64,000 nt of DNA, taken from positions 62,001 to 126,000 of the forward strand of contig NZ_VWSF01000014.1 in assembly GCF_008629685.1 (NCBI RefSeq). Reading direction: 5' to 3'. Positions 52,163 through 60,497 of this stretch are shown here, in pieces. Made by a program: the position numbers and the translations under genes. Each line of letters begins with the position of its first letter. Position 1 is the stretch's first letter. Origin of the DNA: Adhaeribacter rhizoryzae (GTDB taxonomy: Bacteria > Bacteroidota > Bacteroidia > Cytophagales > Hymenobacteraceae). The notes below the pieces were generated by a model, which saw only the letters and a program-made list of their open reading frames with translations, did not search any database and was not told where the DNA came from.

Positions 52163-54994
52163 TTATAATTTTTCCTTCAAAAACCTAGCAGTCTGGTTAT
52201 CTTTTAGTTTCACCATTTCTTCCGGGGTGCCTTCGAATAATAAATGCCCGCCGTTTAAGCCGCCTTCAGGGCCCATGTCAATAATCCAGTCGGCGCACTT
52301 AATAATATCCATGTTGTGCTCAATTATTAGTACCGAGTTGCCTTTATCAATCAGGGCGTTAATGGCAGTAAGCAGTTTGCTGATATCGTGGAAGTGCAGA
52401 CCGGTAGAAGGCTCGTCGAAGATAAAAAGAATATTCTCGGAATGTGCGGTAGCGCCTTTGGTTAAGAACGAAGCTAATTTTACCCGCTGCGCTTCGCCGC
52501 CACTGAGCGTGTTCGACGATTGCCCTAACCGGATGTAACCTAAACCTACATCATCGAGCGGTCTTAGTTTTTCGGCTACTTTGGGTTGGTCTTTAAAGAA
52601 ACCAATGCTATCGGCAATGGTCATGTCCAGCACTTCGGCAATATTTTTATCCTGGTATTTTACGTCCAGAATATCCTGCTTAAACTTTTGGCCATTGCAG
52701 CTTTCGCACTTGAGGTAAATATCGGCCATAAATTGCATTTCTATTTTTACCTGACCTTCGCCCTGACACACTTCGCAGCGGCCGCCTTCAATATTAAACG
52801 AAAAATGCGACGGCTTAAAACCGCGAGCTTTGGCTAAAGGCTGGTCGGCAAAAAGAGTGCGGATGCTGTCGTAGGCTTTGACGTAAGTAACCGGGTTCGA
52901 CCGCGACGACTTGCCAATTGGGTTCTGATCCACAAATTCTATGTGCGCCACTTTGGAATAATCGCCTTGTATTTTATCGAACTTGCCAGTAGCATCGGAG
53001 TGGCCGCCCAATATTTTGGTTAGCGCCGGGTGCAATATTTTTTTTACCAGCGTCGATTTACCGGAGCCGCTCACACCGGTTATTACCGTCATGACATCGA
53101 GCGGAAACTTAACGCTCACGTTTTTGAGGTTGTTTTCGCGGGCACCTAATATTTCTACGGCGTTGCGCCATTTGCGGCGTTGGGCCGGCACTGGTACTTC
53201 TAACTTGCCGCTTAAATATTTGCCCGTGTAGGTCTGCGCTGTTTTTACAATATCGTCGTAAGTTCCCTGGAACATGAGGTTACCGCCCCCTGTACCCGCT
53301 TCCGGCCCGATGTCAATAATCTGGTCGGCGATTTCCATCATTTTTTCTTCGTGCTCCACCACAATTACGGTGTTACCCATTTGCTGCAAAGAGCGCAGTA
53401 CACCAATCAGTTGCTCGGCATCACGCGGGTGCAAACCAATGCTGGGTTCATCCAGAATATACATAGAACCCACCAACGCACTCCCCAACGAAGTAGCCAA
53501 ATTTATCCGCTGCGACTCTCCGCCCGACAAGGTAGAAGAAAGCCGGTTTAGCGTTAAATAACCTAAGCCAACGCGCACTAGGTAACTCAGGCGGTTGGTA
53601 ATTTCAATAGCTAAGCGGTCGGCTACCGCCGTTTCGTGGGCATCCAGTTCTATATGCTGAAAAAATTCGAGTACGCCGGTTACAGGTTTCAGCAATAAAT
53701 CGGTAATACTCTGGCCGTTTATTTTTACGTAAGAGGCATCTTTGCGCAAGCGGGTTCCCCGGCAGTCGGGGCAAGTAGTGCGGCCGCGGTAGCGGCTCAG
53801 CATTACGCGGTATTGTATTTTGTGCGTTTGGGTTTGTATGTGGTCGAAGAAGGCGTTCAGGCCATCAAAATATTCATTGCCGGTCCAGAGGAGTTGCTGT
53901 TGTTCTTCGGTAAGTTCATTAAAAGGCCGGTGAATCGGGAAATCGAACAGAATACCATTTTTGATGAGCGGCTTTTGCCATTCGCTTTGCTTTTCGGTCC
54001 GCCACGGTGCAATAGCCCCTTCGTACACCGACAAACTTTTATCCGGAATAACTAAATCGTCGTCGATGCCCAGCACGGTACCAAAACCTTCGCAGCGCTG
54101 GCAAGCCCCGTAAGGGTTGTTAAAGCTGAAAAAATTTACGTTGGGCTCTTCAAACACCATTCCGTCGAGCTCAAACCGGTCGGAGAATACGCGGGTTTCT
54201 TCGCCAAAAATCACGTGGCACTCGCCGTGGCCTTCGAAGAATGCGGTTTGCACCGAATCGGAAATCCGAAACTGCAAATCTTCGTCGTCCGGGCGTATTA
54301 CGGCCCGATCTATTAAAATAAATACCTGACCGGTAATATTAACGGCCCCACCGGCTAGTAAATCTTCGATAAACAATACCTGGCCATTGGCAAATATTCT
54401 GGAATAACCTTTTTGCAGGAGTAAATCTAATTCTTTGGCTAGGTCGCGGCCATCCAGCACTTGCAGCGGCGCCAGAATCATCACCCGCGCGCCATCTTCG
54501 AGGCTAAAAATAAAATCGACCACATCGCTCACCGAATTTTTCCTGACCTGCTGCCCCGAAACTGGCGAAATGGTGCGGCCAATACGCGCGTACAATAATT
54601 TCAGGTAATCGTAAATTTCGGTGCTGGTGCCTACGGTAGAGCGGTTATTTTTAATACTCACCTTTTGCTCAATGGCAATGGCCGGACTAATGCCCCGAAT
54701 ATAATCGACATCGGGTTTATCCATGCGGCCCAAAAACTGGCGGGCGTAAGAGCTTAAACTTTCTACGTACATGCGCTGGCCTTCGGCGTAAAGCGTATCA
54801 AAAGCCAGCGACGATTTGCCGGAACCCGAGAGGCCGGTAACCACAATAAATTTATTGCGCGGCAAGGCCACGCTCAGGTTCTTTAAATTATGTACCCGCG
54901 CGTTTTTTATTAGAATAAATTGCTTCGGGTCTAGGGAATCTATAATATTATTATCGGTATGTGAGGTCATGCTATTAGGTTGGTCCAAAACCAT
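52163..54994 (-). CDS. uvrA: Excinuclease ABC subunit A
   Basis: A 943-residue nucleotide excision repair ATPase recognising bulky DNA lesions together with UvrB. It holds two ABC modules: Walker [20 protein letters not shown] near residue 53 with signature [12 protein letters not shown] near 490, and Walker [20 protein letters not shown] near 642 with signature [15 protein letters not shown] near 832. Zinc-finger cysteines are visible in [17 protein letters not shown] near 406 and in [12 protein letters not shown] / [10 protein letters not shown] near 745-770. An alternative start is Met9. A TAAATTTG -7-like site lies at 55039-55046. Confidence 0.95.
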   Translation of the reverse strand: MVLDQPNSMTSHTDNNIIDSLDPKQFILIKNARVHNLKNLSVALPRNKFIVVTGLSGSGKSSLAFDTLYAEGQRMYVESLSSYARQFLGRMDKPDVDYIRGISPAIAIEQKVSIKNNRSTVGTSTEIYDYLKLLYARIGRTISPVSGQQVRKNSVSDVVDFIFSLEDGARVMILAPLQVLDGRDLAKELDLLLQKGYSRIFANGQVLFIEDLLAGGAVNITGQVFILIDRAVIRPDDEDLQFRISDSVQTAFFEGHGECHVIFGEETRVFSDRFELDGMVFEEPNVNFFSFNNPYGACQRCEGFGTVLGIDDDLVIPDKSLSVYEGAIAPWRTEKQSEWQKPLIKNGILFDFPIHRPFNELTEEQQQLLWTGNEYFDGLNAFFDHIQTQTHKIQYRVMLSRYRGRTTCPDCRGTRLRKDASYVKINGQSITDLLLKPVTGVLEFFQHIELDAHETAVADRLAIEITNRLSYLVRVGLGYLTLNRLSSTLSGGESQRINLATSLGSALVGSMYILDEPSIGLHPRDAEQLIGVLRSLQQMGNTVIVVEHEEKMMEIADQIIDIGPEAGTGGGNLMFQGTYDDIVKTAQTYTGKYLSGKLEVPVPAQRRKWRNAVEILGARENNLKNVSVKFPLDVMTVITGVSGSGKSTLVKKILHPALTKILGGHSDATGKFDKIQGDYSKVAHIEFVDQNPIGKSSRSNPVTYVKAYDSIRTLFADQPLAKARGFKPSHFSFNIEGGRCEVCQGEGQVKIEMQFMADIYLKCESCNGQKFKQDILDVKYQDKNIAEVLDMTIADSIGFFKDQPKVAEKLRPLDDVGLGYIRLGQSSNTLSGGEAQRVKLASFLTKGATAHSENILFIFDEPSTGLHFHDISKLLTAINALIDKGNSVLIIEHNMDIIKCADWIIDMGPEGGLNGGHLLFEGTPEEMVKLKDNQTARFLKEKL

Positions 54995-55038
54995 TCTATC
55001 CGTAACAAAAATTACGGCGAAAAGATTGATTTCGGGCG

Positions 55039-55046
55039 CAAATTTA
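55039..55046 (-). promoter_or_regulatory. Promoter -7 element (TAAATTTG) of uvrA
   Basis: TAnnTTTG match on the minus strand, 45 bases upstream of the uvrA start codon. Confidence 0.4.
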
Positions 55047-55212
55047 CGAAGACATTACCGGAATAAGAAGCATTGCTCTTTGCTGTTAGGTTTACCTTCC
55101 TGAAAAACAACTAAATACCTTAAACTTCTGCGGCATTGGCTAGCATTTGTAACGCAGTTTTTTTTAATTCGTAAGCAGTAAGTCATTCACTATTTAAACC
55201 AACATAAAAACT

Positions 55213-55356
55213 ATGGGTAAAGGAGATAAAAAATCCAGAAAAGGTAAATTAGTCAAAGGTTCATTTGGCAATAGCCGTCCGCATAAAACAGTTAAAAAAG
55301 CCAGCGAAAAACCTGCAACCACCAAACCTACTGCCGCTACTGCTGCTGCCAAGTAG
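55213..55356 (+). CDS. Small ribosomal subunit protein bTHX
   Basis: A 47-residue, strongly basic open frame beginning MGKGDKKSRKGKLVKGSFGN and ending in an Ala/Thr/Lys-rich tail. The start matches the bTHX (30S protein THX) family, which in Thermus inserts in the 30S head. It has an A-rich upstream region and is followed by a terminator at 55381-55418. It is divergent from uvrA. Being shorter than 60 residues it is easy to overlook. Confidence 0.85.
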   Translation: MGKGDKKSRKGKLVKGSFGNSRPHKTVKKASEKPATTKPTAATAAAK

Positions 55357-55380
55357 CCACTATTTTCTTTTGATAAATTC

Positions 55381-55418
55381 AAAACCCTCCTTGTTTACCG
55401 GGAGGGTTTCTTTTTTTT
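55381..55418 (+). terminator. Terminator of the bTHX gene
   Basis: Stem AAACCCTCC / GGAGGGTTT with a 10-base loop and a run of eight T, 25 bases after the stop codon. Confidence 0.85.
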
Positions 55419-55559
55419 AGCTGTTATGCAAGTATACTCTTGGGTCGGCAGAATTTCCATATCAATATTTTTTCAGAGACTTTCTTTTCTTTATACTTAT
55501 TTTCTATATATTATAGTCGTTATTCCGGTTCCGGTTATTTGTTGATTTTGGCTGGATAA

Positions 55560-55609
55560 ACGGAATAAACTCTGTTTACCCAGTTGTTGGGCGTAAACAA
55601 AATGTTAAA
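55560..55609. other. Structured spacer ending in GTTGGGC before the cassette-like array
   Basis: GTTTACCCA ... TTGGGCGTAAAC forms a hairpin, and GTTGGGC fits the integron core pattern GTTRRRY. It lies directly upstream of the first AT-rich gene. The counterpart GCCCAAT lies at the end of that gene (about 56068-56074). Possible recombination site; not proven. Confidence 0.35.
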
Positions 55610-56077
55610 ATGAAGCACCAGAAAATAATAGAAACTATTGGAGCAACAACCTCATTATCTATAGGGCTGCCAATGGGAATTGCTGCAATGGTTTTATTTG
55701 CACTTTATTCTGTTATGATAACAGGAGAAAGTATGTTCCTATTTGGCTGGTTCTTTAGCAACACCTATTCAACTTTAGCATTACTGATGGCTTTCATCAT
55801 AATTCTCTACTTCGCTGGTAAGATGCTTGCAAGAGACATTTATGCGAAAAAAGATAGAATAAGGGTAACATTTAAATACTCAATTCTTGTAAATTCTATT
55901 ATTTGGCCAGCTTTTTTTGTTGTACATTTAATTACAAAAAAAGTATTTGACCTAGGTTTTGGAGTAATTACACCTTTAACTTTAGCCGTGATTTCAATCT
56001 TGTTTACTCCTTTTACTGTGGGGTTATTAATTCATAAAGCTGTAGCAAAAAAAATAAAAAATATCCTCGCCCAATAA
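55610..56077 (+). CDS. Four-helix membrane protein, function unknown
   Basis: A 155-residue protein with hydrophobic segments near 15-40, 55-70, 88-108 and 118-142 and a basic C-terminus (HKAVAKKIKNILAQ). Codon use is AT-rich and unlike the flanking core genes. It is the first gene of the small-gene array. No family recognised. Confidence 0.7.
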   Translation: MKHQKIIETIGATTSLSIGLPMGIAAMVLFALYSVMITGESMFLFGWFFSNTYSTLALLMAFIIILYFAGKMLARDIYAKKDRIRVTFKYSILVNSIIWPAFFVVHLITKKVFDLGFGVITPLTLAVISILFTPFTVGLLIHKAVAKKIKNILAQ

Positions 56078-56146
56078 GGCGCATAAGCCAAATCACAGCC
56101 GACGACCTTGCAAGCTGTTTACACGAGACCGTTAGCTTCAATAAAA
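56078..56146. other. Structured spacer between array genes 1 and 2
   Basis: About 70 bp, more GC-rich than its neighbours, containing CAGC/GCTG pairing and ending in ACCGTTAGC just before the next start codon. Spacers of this kind occur between small orphan genes in Bacteroidota and look like attC-type sites, but the fold is weak here. Confidence 0.35.
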
Positions 56147-56533
56147 ATGATAACAGAAATAATATTAACAATTCTAGGAGTTTGTTTTATAATCGGAGGA
56201 TTGATAAAAATCCGAGATAATAATTATTTAAAAAGCAGTGGAATAAAAGTGAAGGGTATAGTTTATTCATTAGAGCAAAGGAAAAACCTTTATTATCCAA
56301 TAGTAAGATTTCGGACAAAAGAAGATATTTGGATAACCAAAGAGTTAGGTATTGGGTCTAACCCATCACATTACCCTGAGGGTACACAGGTAGATTTGAT
56401 TTATAATCCCGAAAATCCAGAAATCGTAGATTTGGATTCTTACACAAGTTTGATACTAGCGCCAAGATTGTTTGTTATAATCGGCACAGGTTTGATAGCT
56501 TATATTTTCCTATCCTTGTTTGACATGATTTAA
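56147..56533 (+). CDS. DUF3592-like membrane protein
   Basis: A 128-residue protein with a membrane helix near residues 3-18, an extracytoplasmic beta domain and a second helix near 106-124. The VKGIVYSLEQRKNLYYPIVRF and GTQVDLIYNPENPEIVDLD segments are typical of DUF3592. I chose ATG 56147 rather than an earlier in-frame ATG at 56108, because that one lies in the structured spacer. Function unknown. Confidence 0.78.
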   Translation: MITEIILTILGVCFIIGGLIKIRDNNYLKSSGIKVKGIVYSLEQRKNLYYPIVRFRTKEDIWITKELGIGSNPSHYPEGTQVDLIYNPENPEIVDLDSYTSLILAPRLFVIIGTGLIAYIFLSLFDMI

Positions 56534-56614
56534 AAAATTTATTTAAGCCAGCAATATTACGGAACCCTTGTCCCACTACTGGCTTTGCAAATACTAACCG
56601 TTTGCAGTAAACAA
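56534..56614. other. Structured spacer between array genes 2 and 3
   Basis: Contains inverted repeats AAGCCAG ... CTGGCTT and TGCAAATACTAACCGTTTGCA. It ends just before the ATG of the next gene. Confidence 0.4.
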
Positions 56615-57342
56615 ATGAAAACAAGACTAATTTATCTTATACTGGCTTATTTGTCTATTATTCCTTCATTTGGACAGGAAGCACAGAAGTATTTTGAACA
56701 AATTAATAAATTAGTTGGCAAAGAAATCGTTTCAAGCAACTTGTATAACAAACTAGATAGCCTGCAAGCAAAAAAATACCTTCAAGAAGCGGTATTTTGA
56801 AATATTTAGATAGAGATATAGATTTTGGATATAAGCACCAACGAATTAACATTCAAATCAATTTTGAAGATTTTCGTGTGGATTTATTAACAAGCAATGA
56901 CTCTGTTCTTCTTTCTGTAATATCACACAATGATCACAAAAAGCTTCAATCAACTTATTACACAGAAGCTGCAGTCTTAAAATATTTAGGTTTAAGGAAT
57001 GATTTTTATGGTTCAAATAAAAAAATAAAAGACTTGGAAGAAGAAATTTCATCCAATATTACCTATGCCTTTTATTGTGGTGATGGCTTACCAAAGACTA
57101 ATGAAGGGAAGCACATTGAAAGATTGGTTAATACTAAAAGCATTAATAAGCTGAATGAAATGCTAAATAGTATAAATATTGAAACTCAAACATATGGGGT
57201 TGCTGGGTTTGAAATGCTTTCTAAAAAGTTTGTCAAAATATCGAAAGAACAAAAAGAAATTATCAAATACATTAAAAGACGGAATTCAGAGGTAGTTACT
57301 TGCAGCGGGTGTTTGACTGGATTAGTAGTAAAGATTTATTAA
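56615..57342 (+). pseudogene. Exported protein of unknown function interrupted by a frameshift
   Basis: The first frame (56615-56800) encodes a signal peptide (MKTRLIYLILAYLSIIPSFG) and 40 further residues and then stops. The second frame, open from 56797 to 57342, continues for about 180 residues without a proper start or signal. They meet at a run of four T; a -1 shift (for example restoring one T) gives ...LQEAVFLKYLDRD... and one protein of about 240 residues. The body contains LTSNDSVLLSVISHNDHKKL and a Cys pair CSGCLTG near the end. I therefore read it as one gene with a single-base deletion. Two overlapping genes are the alternative. Confidence 0.65.
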
Positions 57343-57407
57343 GACGTCGACTGTTAACAATAGCTAAACAACAATAAACCGCTAATAAAAAACCATAAAT
57401 ATTAATT

Positions 57408-57965
57408 ATGAACAGGATTGAAGTTCCCCTAAGCAAGAAAAAGATCTTGCTGTTAGTGCTTGGCTCAATTGCCTTTGTAATCTTTGGAATACTTTTTATA
57501 CTAAATCCTGAAACTTTTGTGTCTCCTATTTTCCGAAACCCTCAGATATTAAGAATTATAGGAATAGCAGCCGTTATATTTTTTAGCGCAACAGGTATCT
57601 ACGGATTTAGAAAGCTGTTTGACCAAAAAATTGGGCTTATCGTTGATGAGCATGGCATAACGGATTATACAAATGCATCGAGCGTTGGACTAATTGATTG
57701 GGCAGACATTACCGGTATAGAAACCGAAGAAGTAATGTCAACAAAATTCTTGCTCATTTTCACTATAAATCCGGATAAATATTTAGAAAGAGTAAAAGGA
57801 TTTAAGCGAAAGCTTATGCAGGGGAATATGAAAATGTATGGAACGCCGTTGGCGATAACTTCTACTACTTTAAATTATAATTTTAATGACTTAGAAAAGC
57901 TTCTCAAAAACAGGCTACTTGAACAAAAGGGGACGAGCCTTAAGAATCGCAATAATCTGTGTTAG
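57408..57965 (+). CDS. STM3941-family (PH-like) membrane protein
   Basis: A 185-residue protein with two membrane helices near residues 13-32 and 45-66 followed by a domain typical of STM3941-family proteins (IGLIVDEHGITDYTNASSVG, WADITGIETE, KFLLIFTINPDKYLERVKG, GTPLAITSTTLNYNFNDLEKLL). The last 10-15 residues, after LLEQKG, overlap the next gene and look unconserved. Function unknown. Confidence 0.8.
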   Translation: MNRIEVPLSKKKILLLVLGSIAFVIFGILFILNPETFVSPIFRNPQILRIIGIAAVIFFSATGIYGFRKLFDQKIGLIVDEHGITDYTNASSVGLIDWADITGIETEEVMSTKFLLIFTINPDKYLERVKGFKRKLMQGNMKMYGTPLAITSTTLNYNFNDLEKLLKNRLLEQKGTSLKNRNNLC

Positions 57966-58194
57966 CTTTGCGATTTTAACCGTTTGTTCGGTTTATCCAG
58001 CTGACCTTTTTTACAGAGACTTGTCTTTATTAGGACTTATAATTACATTCCCGGTTTCAATAATAAGTTTTGGCTATAGATATGCCGATTCAGAATCTCT
58101 GTAGCTTGTATTTATTATTCAATTTGTAATGTTCATTTTAACTTTTTGGGTGCTAAGCAAATTTATAAAGGACAAAAAAGTTGAAAGCGAATAA
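57919..58194 (+). pseudogene. Small membrane protein interrupted by an in-frame amber codon
   Basis: From a TTG start (57919) the frame encodes a three-helix membrane protein, IAIICVSFAILTVCSVYPAD then LLGLIITFPVSIISFGYRYADSESL, with a TAG at 58102-58104. The same frame continues immediately for 29 codons, LVFIIQFVMFILTFWVLSK, a further membrane helix, and closes KDKKVESE at 58194. The natural reading is a single gene of about 90 residues with a premature stop. The overlap of 47 bases with the preceding gene is unusual. A stop readthrough is possible but less likely. Confidence 0.55.
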
Positions 58195-58402
58195 ATTTAA
58201 TTCTCTTAACAACGGCTTCAAGCATTTGCGGGAAAGATGGTAATGGAAAGCTTAGTGCTTTTTATTTATTTTAGTTCCGGCTGAAAGAATATTGCAAGTT
58301 AACTGCAACTGCTTAAATCCATGAACCATTGGCAGTAATTTTGAGTAGAAATATTGAATTGACTACAATATTCGTTATAAAACTATAAAGCGTAGAAATA
58401 TT
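58195..58402. other. Structured spacer before the toxin-antitoxin pair
   Basis: Starts with TTAACAACGGCTTCAAGCATT, a sequence type seen at ends of orphan small genes in Bacteroidota. It has partial inverted complement downstream (GCAACTGCTTAAATCC). Otherwise AT-rich, containing TTGAGTAGAAATATT near 58340. No gene. Confidence 0.35.
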
Positions 58403-58630
58403 ATGACCAGACAAGTTTTGATACAACAGACCATTGATCATCTATCTAAGCTTCCTGACCAAAAAATAAAAGAAGTATCCGACTTTGCGGAGTTCTTGTT
58501 AAGTAAGTTAGAAGAAGGACTCTTAACAGAAGGAATCAAGAAGCTGACAACGGATTCAAAATCATTCCAGTTTCTGGAAGATGAAGAAGATTTATACACG
58601 GAAGCTGATTTAAAAGAAAAGTATAAGTGA
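58403..58630 (+). CDS. DUF2281-like antitoxin of a PemK/MazF system
   Basis: A 75-residue protein. Residues 6-32 (LIQQTIDHLSKLPDQKIKEV, SDFAEFLLSK) match the helical module seen in the DUF2281 antitoxin at 19623-19820, whereas the C-terminal half is different and acidic. It overlaps the toxin start by 4 bases (GTGA), a classic antitoxin-toxin junction. It should neutralise the downstream PemK-like toxin and autoregulate the operon. Confidence 0.82.
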   Translation: MTRQVLIQQTIDHLSKLPDQKIKEVSDFAEFLLSKLEEGLLTEGIKKLTTDSKSFQFLEDEEDLYTEADLKEKYK

Positions 58631-58950
58631 GAAAAGGCGATATTTTACTTATACCGTTTCCTTTTACAGATTTAACGGGGCAGAAAAACAGACCTGCCCT
58701 GGTTTTAGTTACGACAGATACAGACATTACAGTAGCTTTTATCACTTCTCAGATAAAGTGGCAGGAAGAGCACGATTTAAAACTTGAGCCATCTGCCAAA
58801 AATGGCCTCAAAAAGACTTCTCTGGTAAGGCTTAGCAAATTAGCTACCATTAACAACGAGTTGCTGATTGGGAAATTAGGTAATCTGATTGAAGCAGATA
58901 TTCAGCAGTTGAATAAAAACTTAATTAAGCTATTTCAACTAGAGAAGTAA
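58627..58950 (+). CDS. PemK/MazF-family endoribonuclease toxin
   Basis: A 107-residue ribonuclease toxin with a GTG start (58627) overlapping the antitoxin stop codon. The family pattern is visible: RKGDILLIPFPFTDLTGQKN near residue 2, RPALVLV near 22, AFITSQI near 37 and KTSLVRLSKLATI near 63 with the conserved basic Arg. Length is normal and the frame intact, so, unlike the PIN toxin elsewhere in this window, it is likely functional. It is the last member of the AT-rich small-gene array. Confidence 0.88.
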   Translation: MRKGDILLIPFPFTDLTGQKNRPALVLVTTDTDITVAFITSQIKWQEEHDLKLEPSAKNGLKKTSLVRLSKLATINNELLIGKLGNLIEADIQQLNKNLIKLFQLEK

Positions 58951-59058
58951 AAAAACTCCTGCCAATGCTATGGCAACACCTACTTCGAACAATGGCCTTC
59001 GCTGCCGCTGACATGAGCCCATTATGTGTAATTAACCTGAACAAAAACTAACAAAAAG

Positions 59059-59628
59059 ATGGCAAACGATTACTTAGAAAGTGTGCGGAAACAATTTGAG
59101 TATTACAAAATGCTCGGCGACAAAACCTTTTCGCAATTGCCGGACGATAAATTATTCTGGCAATATAACAACGAGAGTAACAGCATAGGTACCATCGTGA
59201 AACACCTCTGGGGAAATATGCTTTCGCGCTGGACAGACTTTTTAACCGCTGACGGTGAAAAAGATTGGCGCAACCGGGATGCAGAATTCGAAAATGATAT
59301 TAATAGCCGGGAAGAACTTTTAGCAAAATGGAATGAAGGTTGGTCTTGCCTGTTTAACGCCATAAATTCTTTAACTGCCGACGACCTTGACAAAATTATT
59401 TACATCAGGAATCAAGGACATACCGTAACCGAAGCCATAAACCGGCAACTGGCACATTATCCGTATCATGTTGGGCAAATAGTTTTTTTAGGAAAAATGC
59501 TGGCAGAGAGCTGGGCTTCTTTGTCTATACCCAAAGGAAACTCCCAAACTTATAACGCAGAGAAATTTTCGAAGCCCAAACAAAAAGAACACTTTACCGA
59601 CGAATTTTTCGGAGACAAAAAAGAATAA
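59059..59628 (+). CDS. DinB-like protein (DUF1572)
   Basis: A 189-residue helical bundle protein. DUF1572 features are SIGTIVKHLWGNMLSRWTDFL near residue 42 (His ligand), FLTADGEKDWRNRDAEFE near 60, and LAHYPYHVGQIVFLGKM near 133 with two His residues. Family members are related to DinB/YfiT metal-binding or thiol-dependent enzymes; the reaction is not known. Monocistronic with GC content closer to the core genes. Confidence 0.85.
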   Translation: MANDYLESVRKQFEYYKMLGDKTFSQLPDDKLFWQYNNESNSIGTIVKHLWGNMLSRWTDFLTADGEKDWRNRDAEFENDINSREELLAKWNEGWSCLFNAINSLTADDLDKIIYIRNQGHTVTEAINRQLAHYPYHVGQIVFLGKMLAESWASLSIPKGNSQTYNAEKFSKPKQKEHFTDEFFGDKKE

Positions 59629-59781
59629 TTACCACATACCTAACCTCAGTGCCATTCTGCTATTTTTAACACATACCTACACAATTTATTACTGGTAGTT
59701 TAGGCTATTCCACTATATTAGCGCGCCTGTTGGTTAATATTTAAGAACACCAACAGTAAAACCAAAGCGCTTAATTTTTAT

Positions 59782-60495
59782 ATGGTAATACACCTGATTT
59801 CGGGGCCTCGCAATATTTCTACGGCCTTGATGTATGCTTTTGCCCAGCGGCCCGACACCCGCGTGCTGGACGAGCCTTTTTACGGCTTTTACCTGCAACA
59901 CACCGGACTGCACCACCCCGGCCGCGACGAAGTACTTAATACCCTGGAACCCGACCCAGCCAAAGTGTTTGCGTTAATTGCGCAAGCCGGTCAGAAAAAA
60001 GAGCATGTATTTGTAAAAAATATGGGGCACCACCTGCAAGGGTTTAATTTTGACCAGATAAAAAATTACCGCAATGTGTTTTTAATTCGGGAGCCGGGCC
60101 AGATGCTGGTATCTTATGCCAAAGTGCGCGAATCGCCTACCTTGGATGATATTGGCCTGAAACACCAACAGGAAATATTCTCCTGGCTGGAGGCCGAAGG
60201 CTGCCAACCGCTGGTGGTTGATGGCGATGCTATCCGGCAAAACCCAGCCGGCGTTTTAGCGCGTTTGTGCCAATCCCTGAATATTCCGTTTACTGAGGCC
60301 ATGTTATCCTGGTCGGCCGGTGCCCGTCCCGAAGATGGTATCTGGGCTAAATATTGGTACAGCAATGTGCACCAATCAACCGGGTTTGTACCGCCCACCG
60401 AAAATAATGCAGCAGTTCCGGCTCAATTACAGGACGTGTACGCCAGCGCCCTGCCCTATTACAATCTTTTAAAACAAAAAGCAATTACCGACTAG
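59782..60495 (+). CDS. Sulfotransferase-like P-loop protein
   Basis: A 237-residue protein. The N-terminal ISGPRNISTALMYAFAQRPD near residue 6 is the PAPS-binding 5'-phosphosulfate loop of sulfotransferase-like proteins. HVFVKNMGHHL near 75 and NVFLIREPGQMLVSYAK near 95 carry the 3'-phosphate region. The stop codon is 2 bp before the next gene, a class IV aminotransferase, which suggests a shared job. Its acceptor is unknown; a small amine or amino acid derivative is a reasonable guess from the partner. Confidence 0.8.
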   Translation: MVIHLISGPRNISTALMYAFAQRPDTRVLDEPFYGFYLQHTGLHHPGRDEVLNTLEPDPAKVFALIAQAGQKKEHVFVKNMGHHLQGFNFDQIKNYRNVFLIREPGQMLVSYAKVRESPTLDDIGLKHQQEIFSWLEAEGCQPLVVDGDAIRQNPAGVLARLCQSLNIPFTEAMLSWSAGARPEDGIWAKYWYSNVHQSTGFVPPTENNAAVPAQLQDVYASALPYYNLLKQKAITD

Positions 60496-60497
60496 TT

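Noticed and set aside
55560-58402. A confident call of an integron with attC sites
   Set aside because: GTTRRRY-like ends and inverted repeats are present but the full R''-L''-L'-R' fold could not be shown by eye and no integrase is in the window; kept only as a tentative finding.
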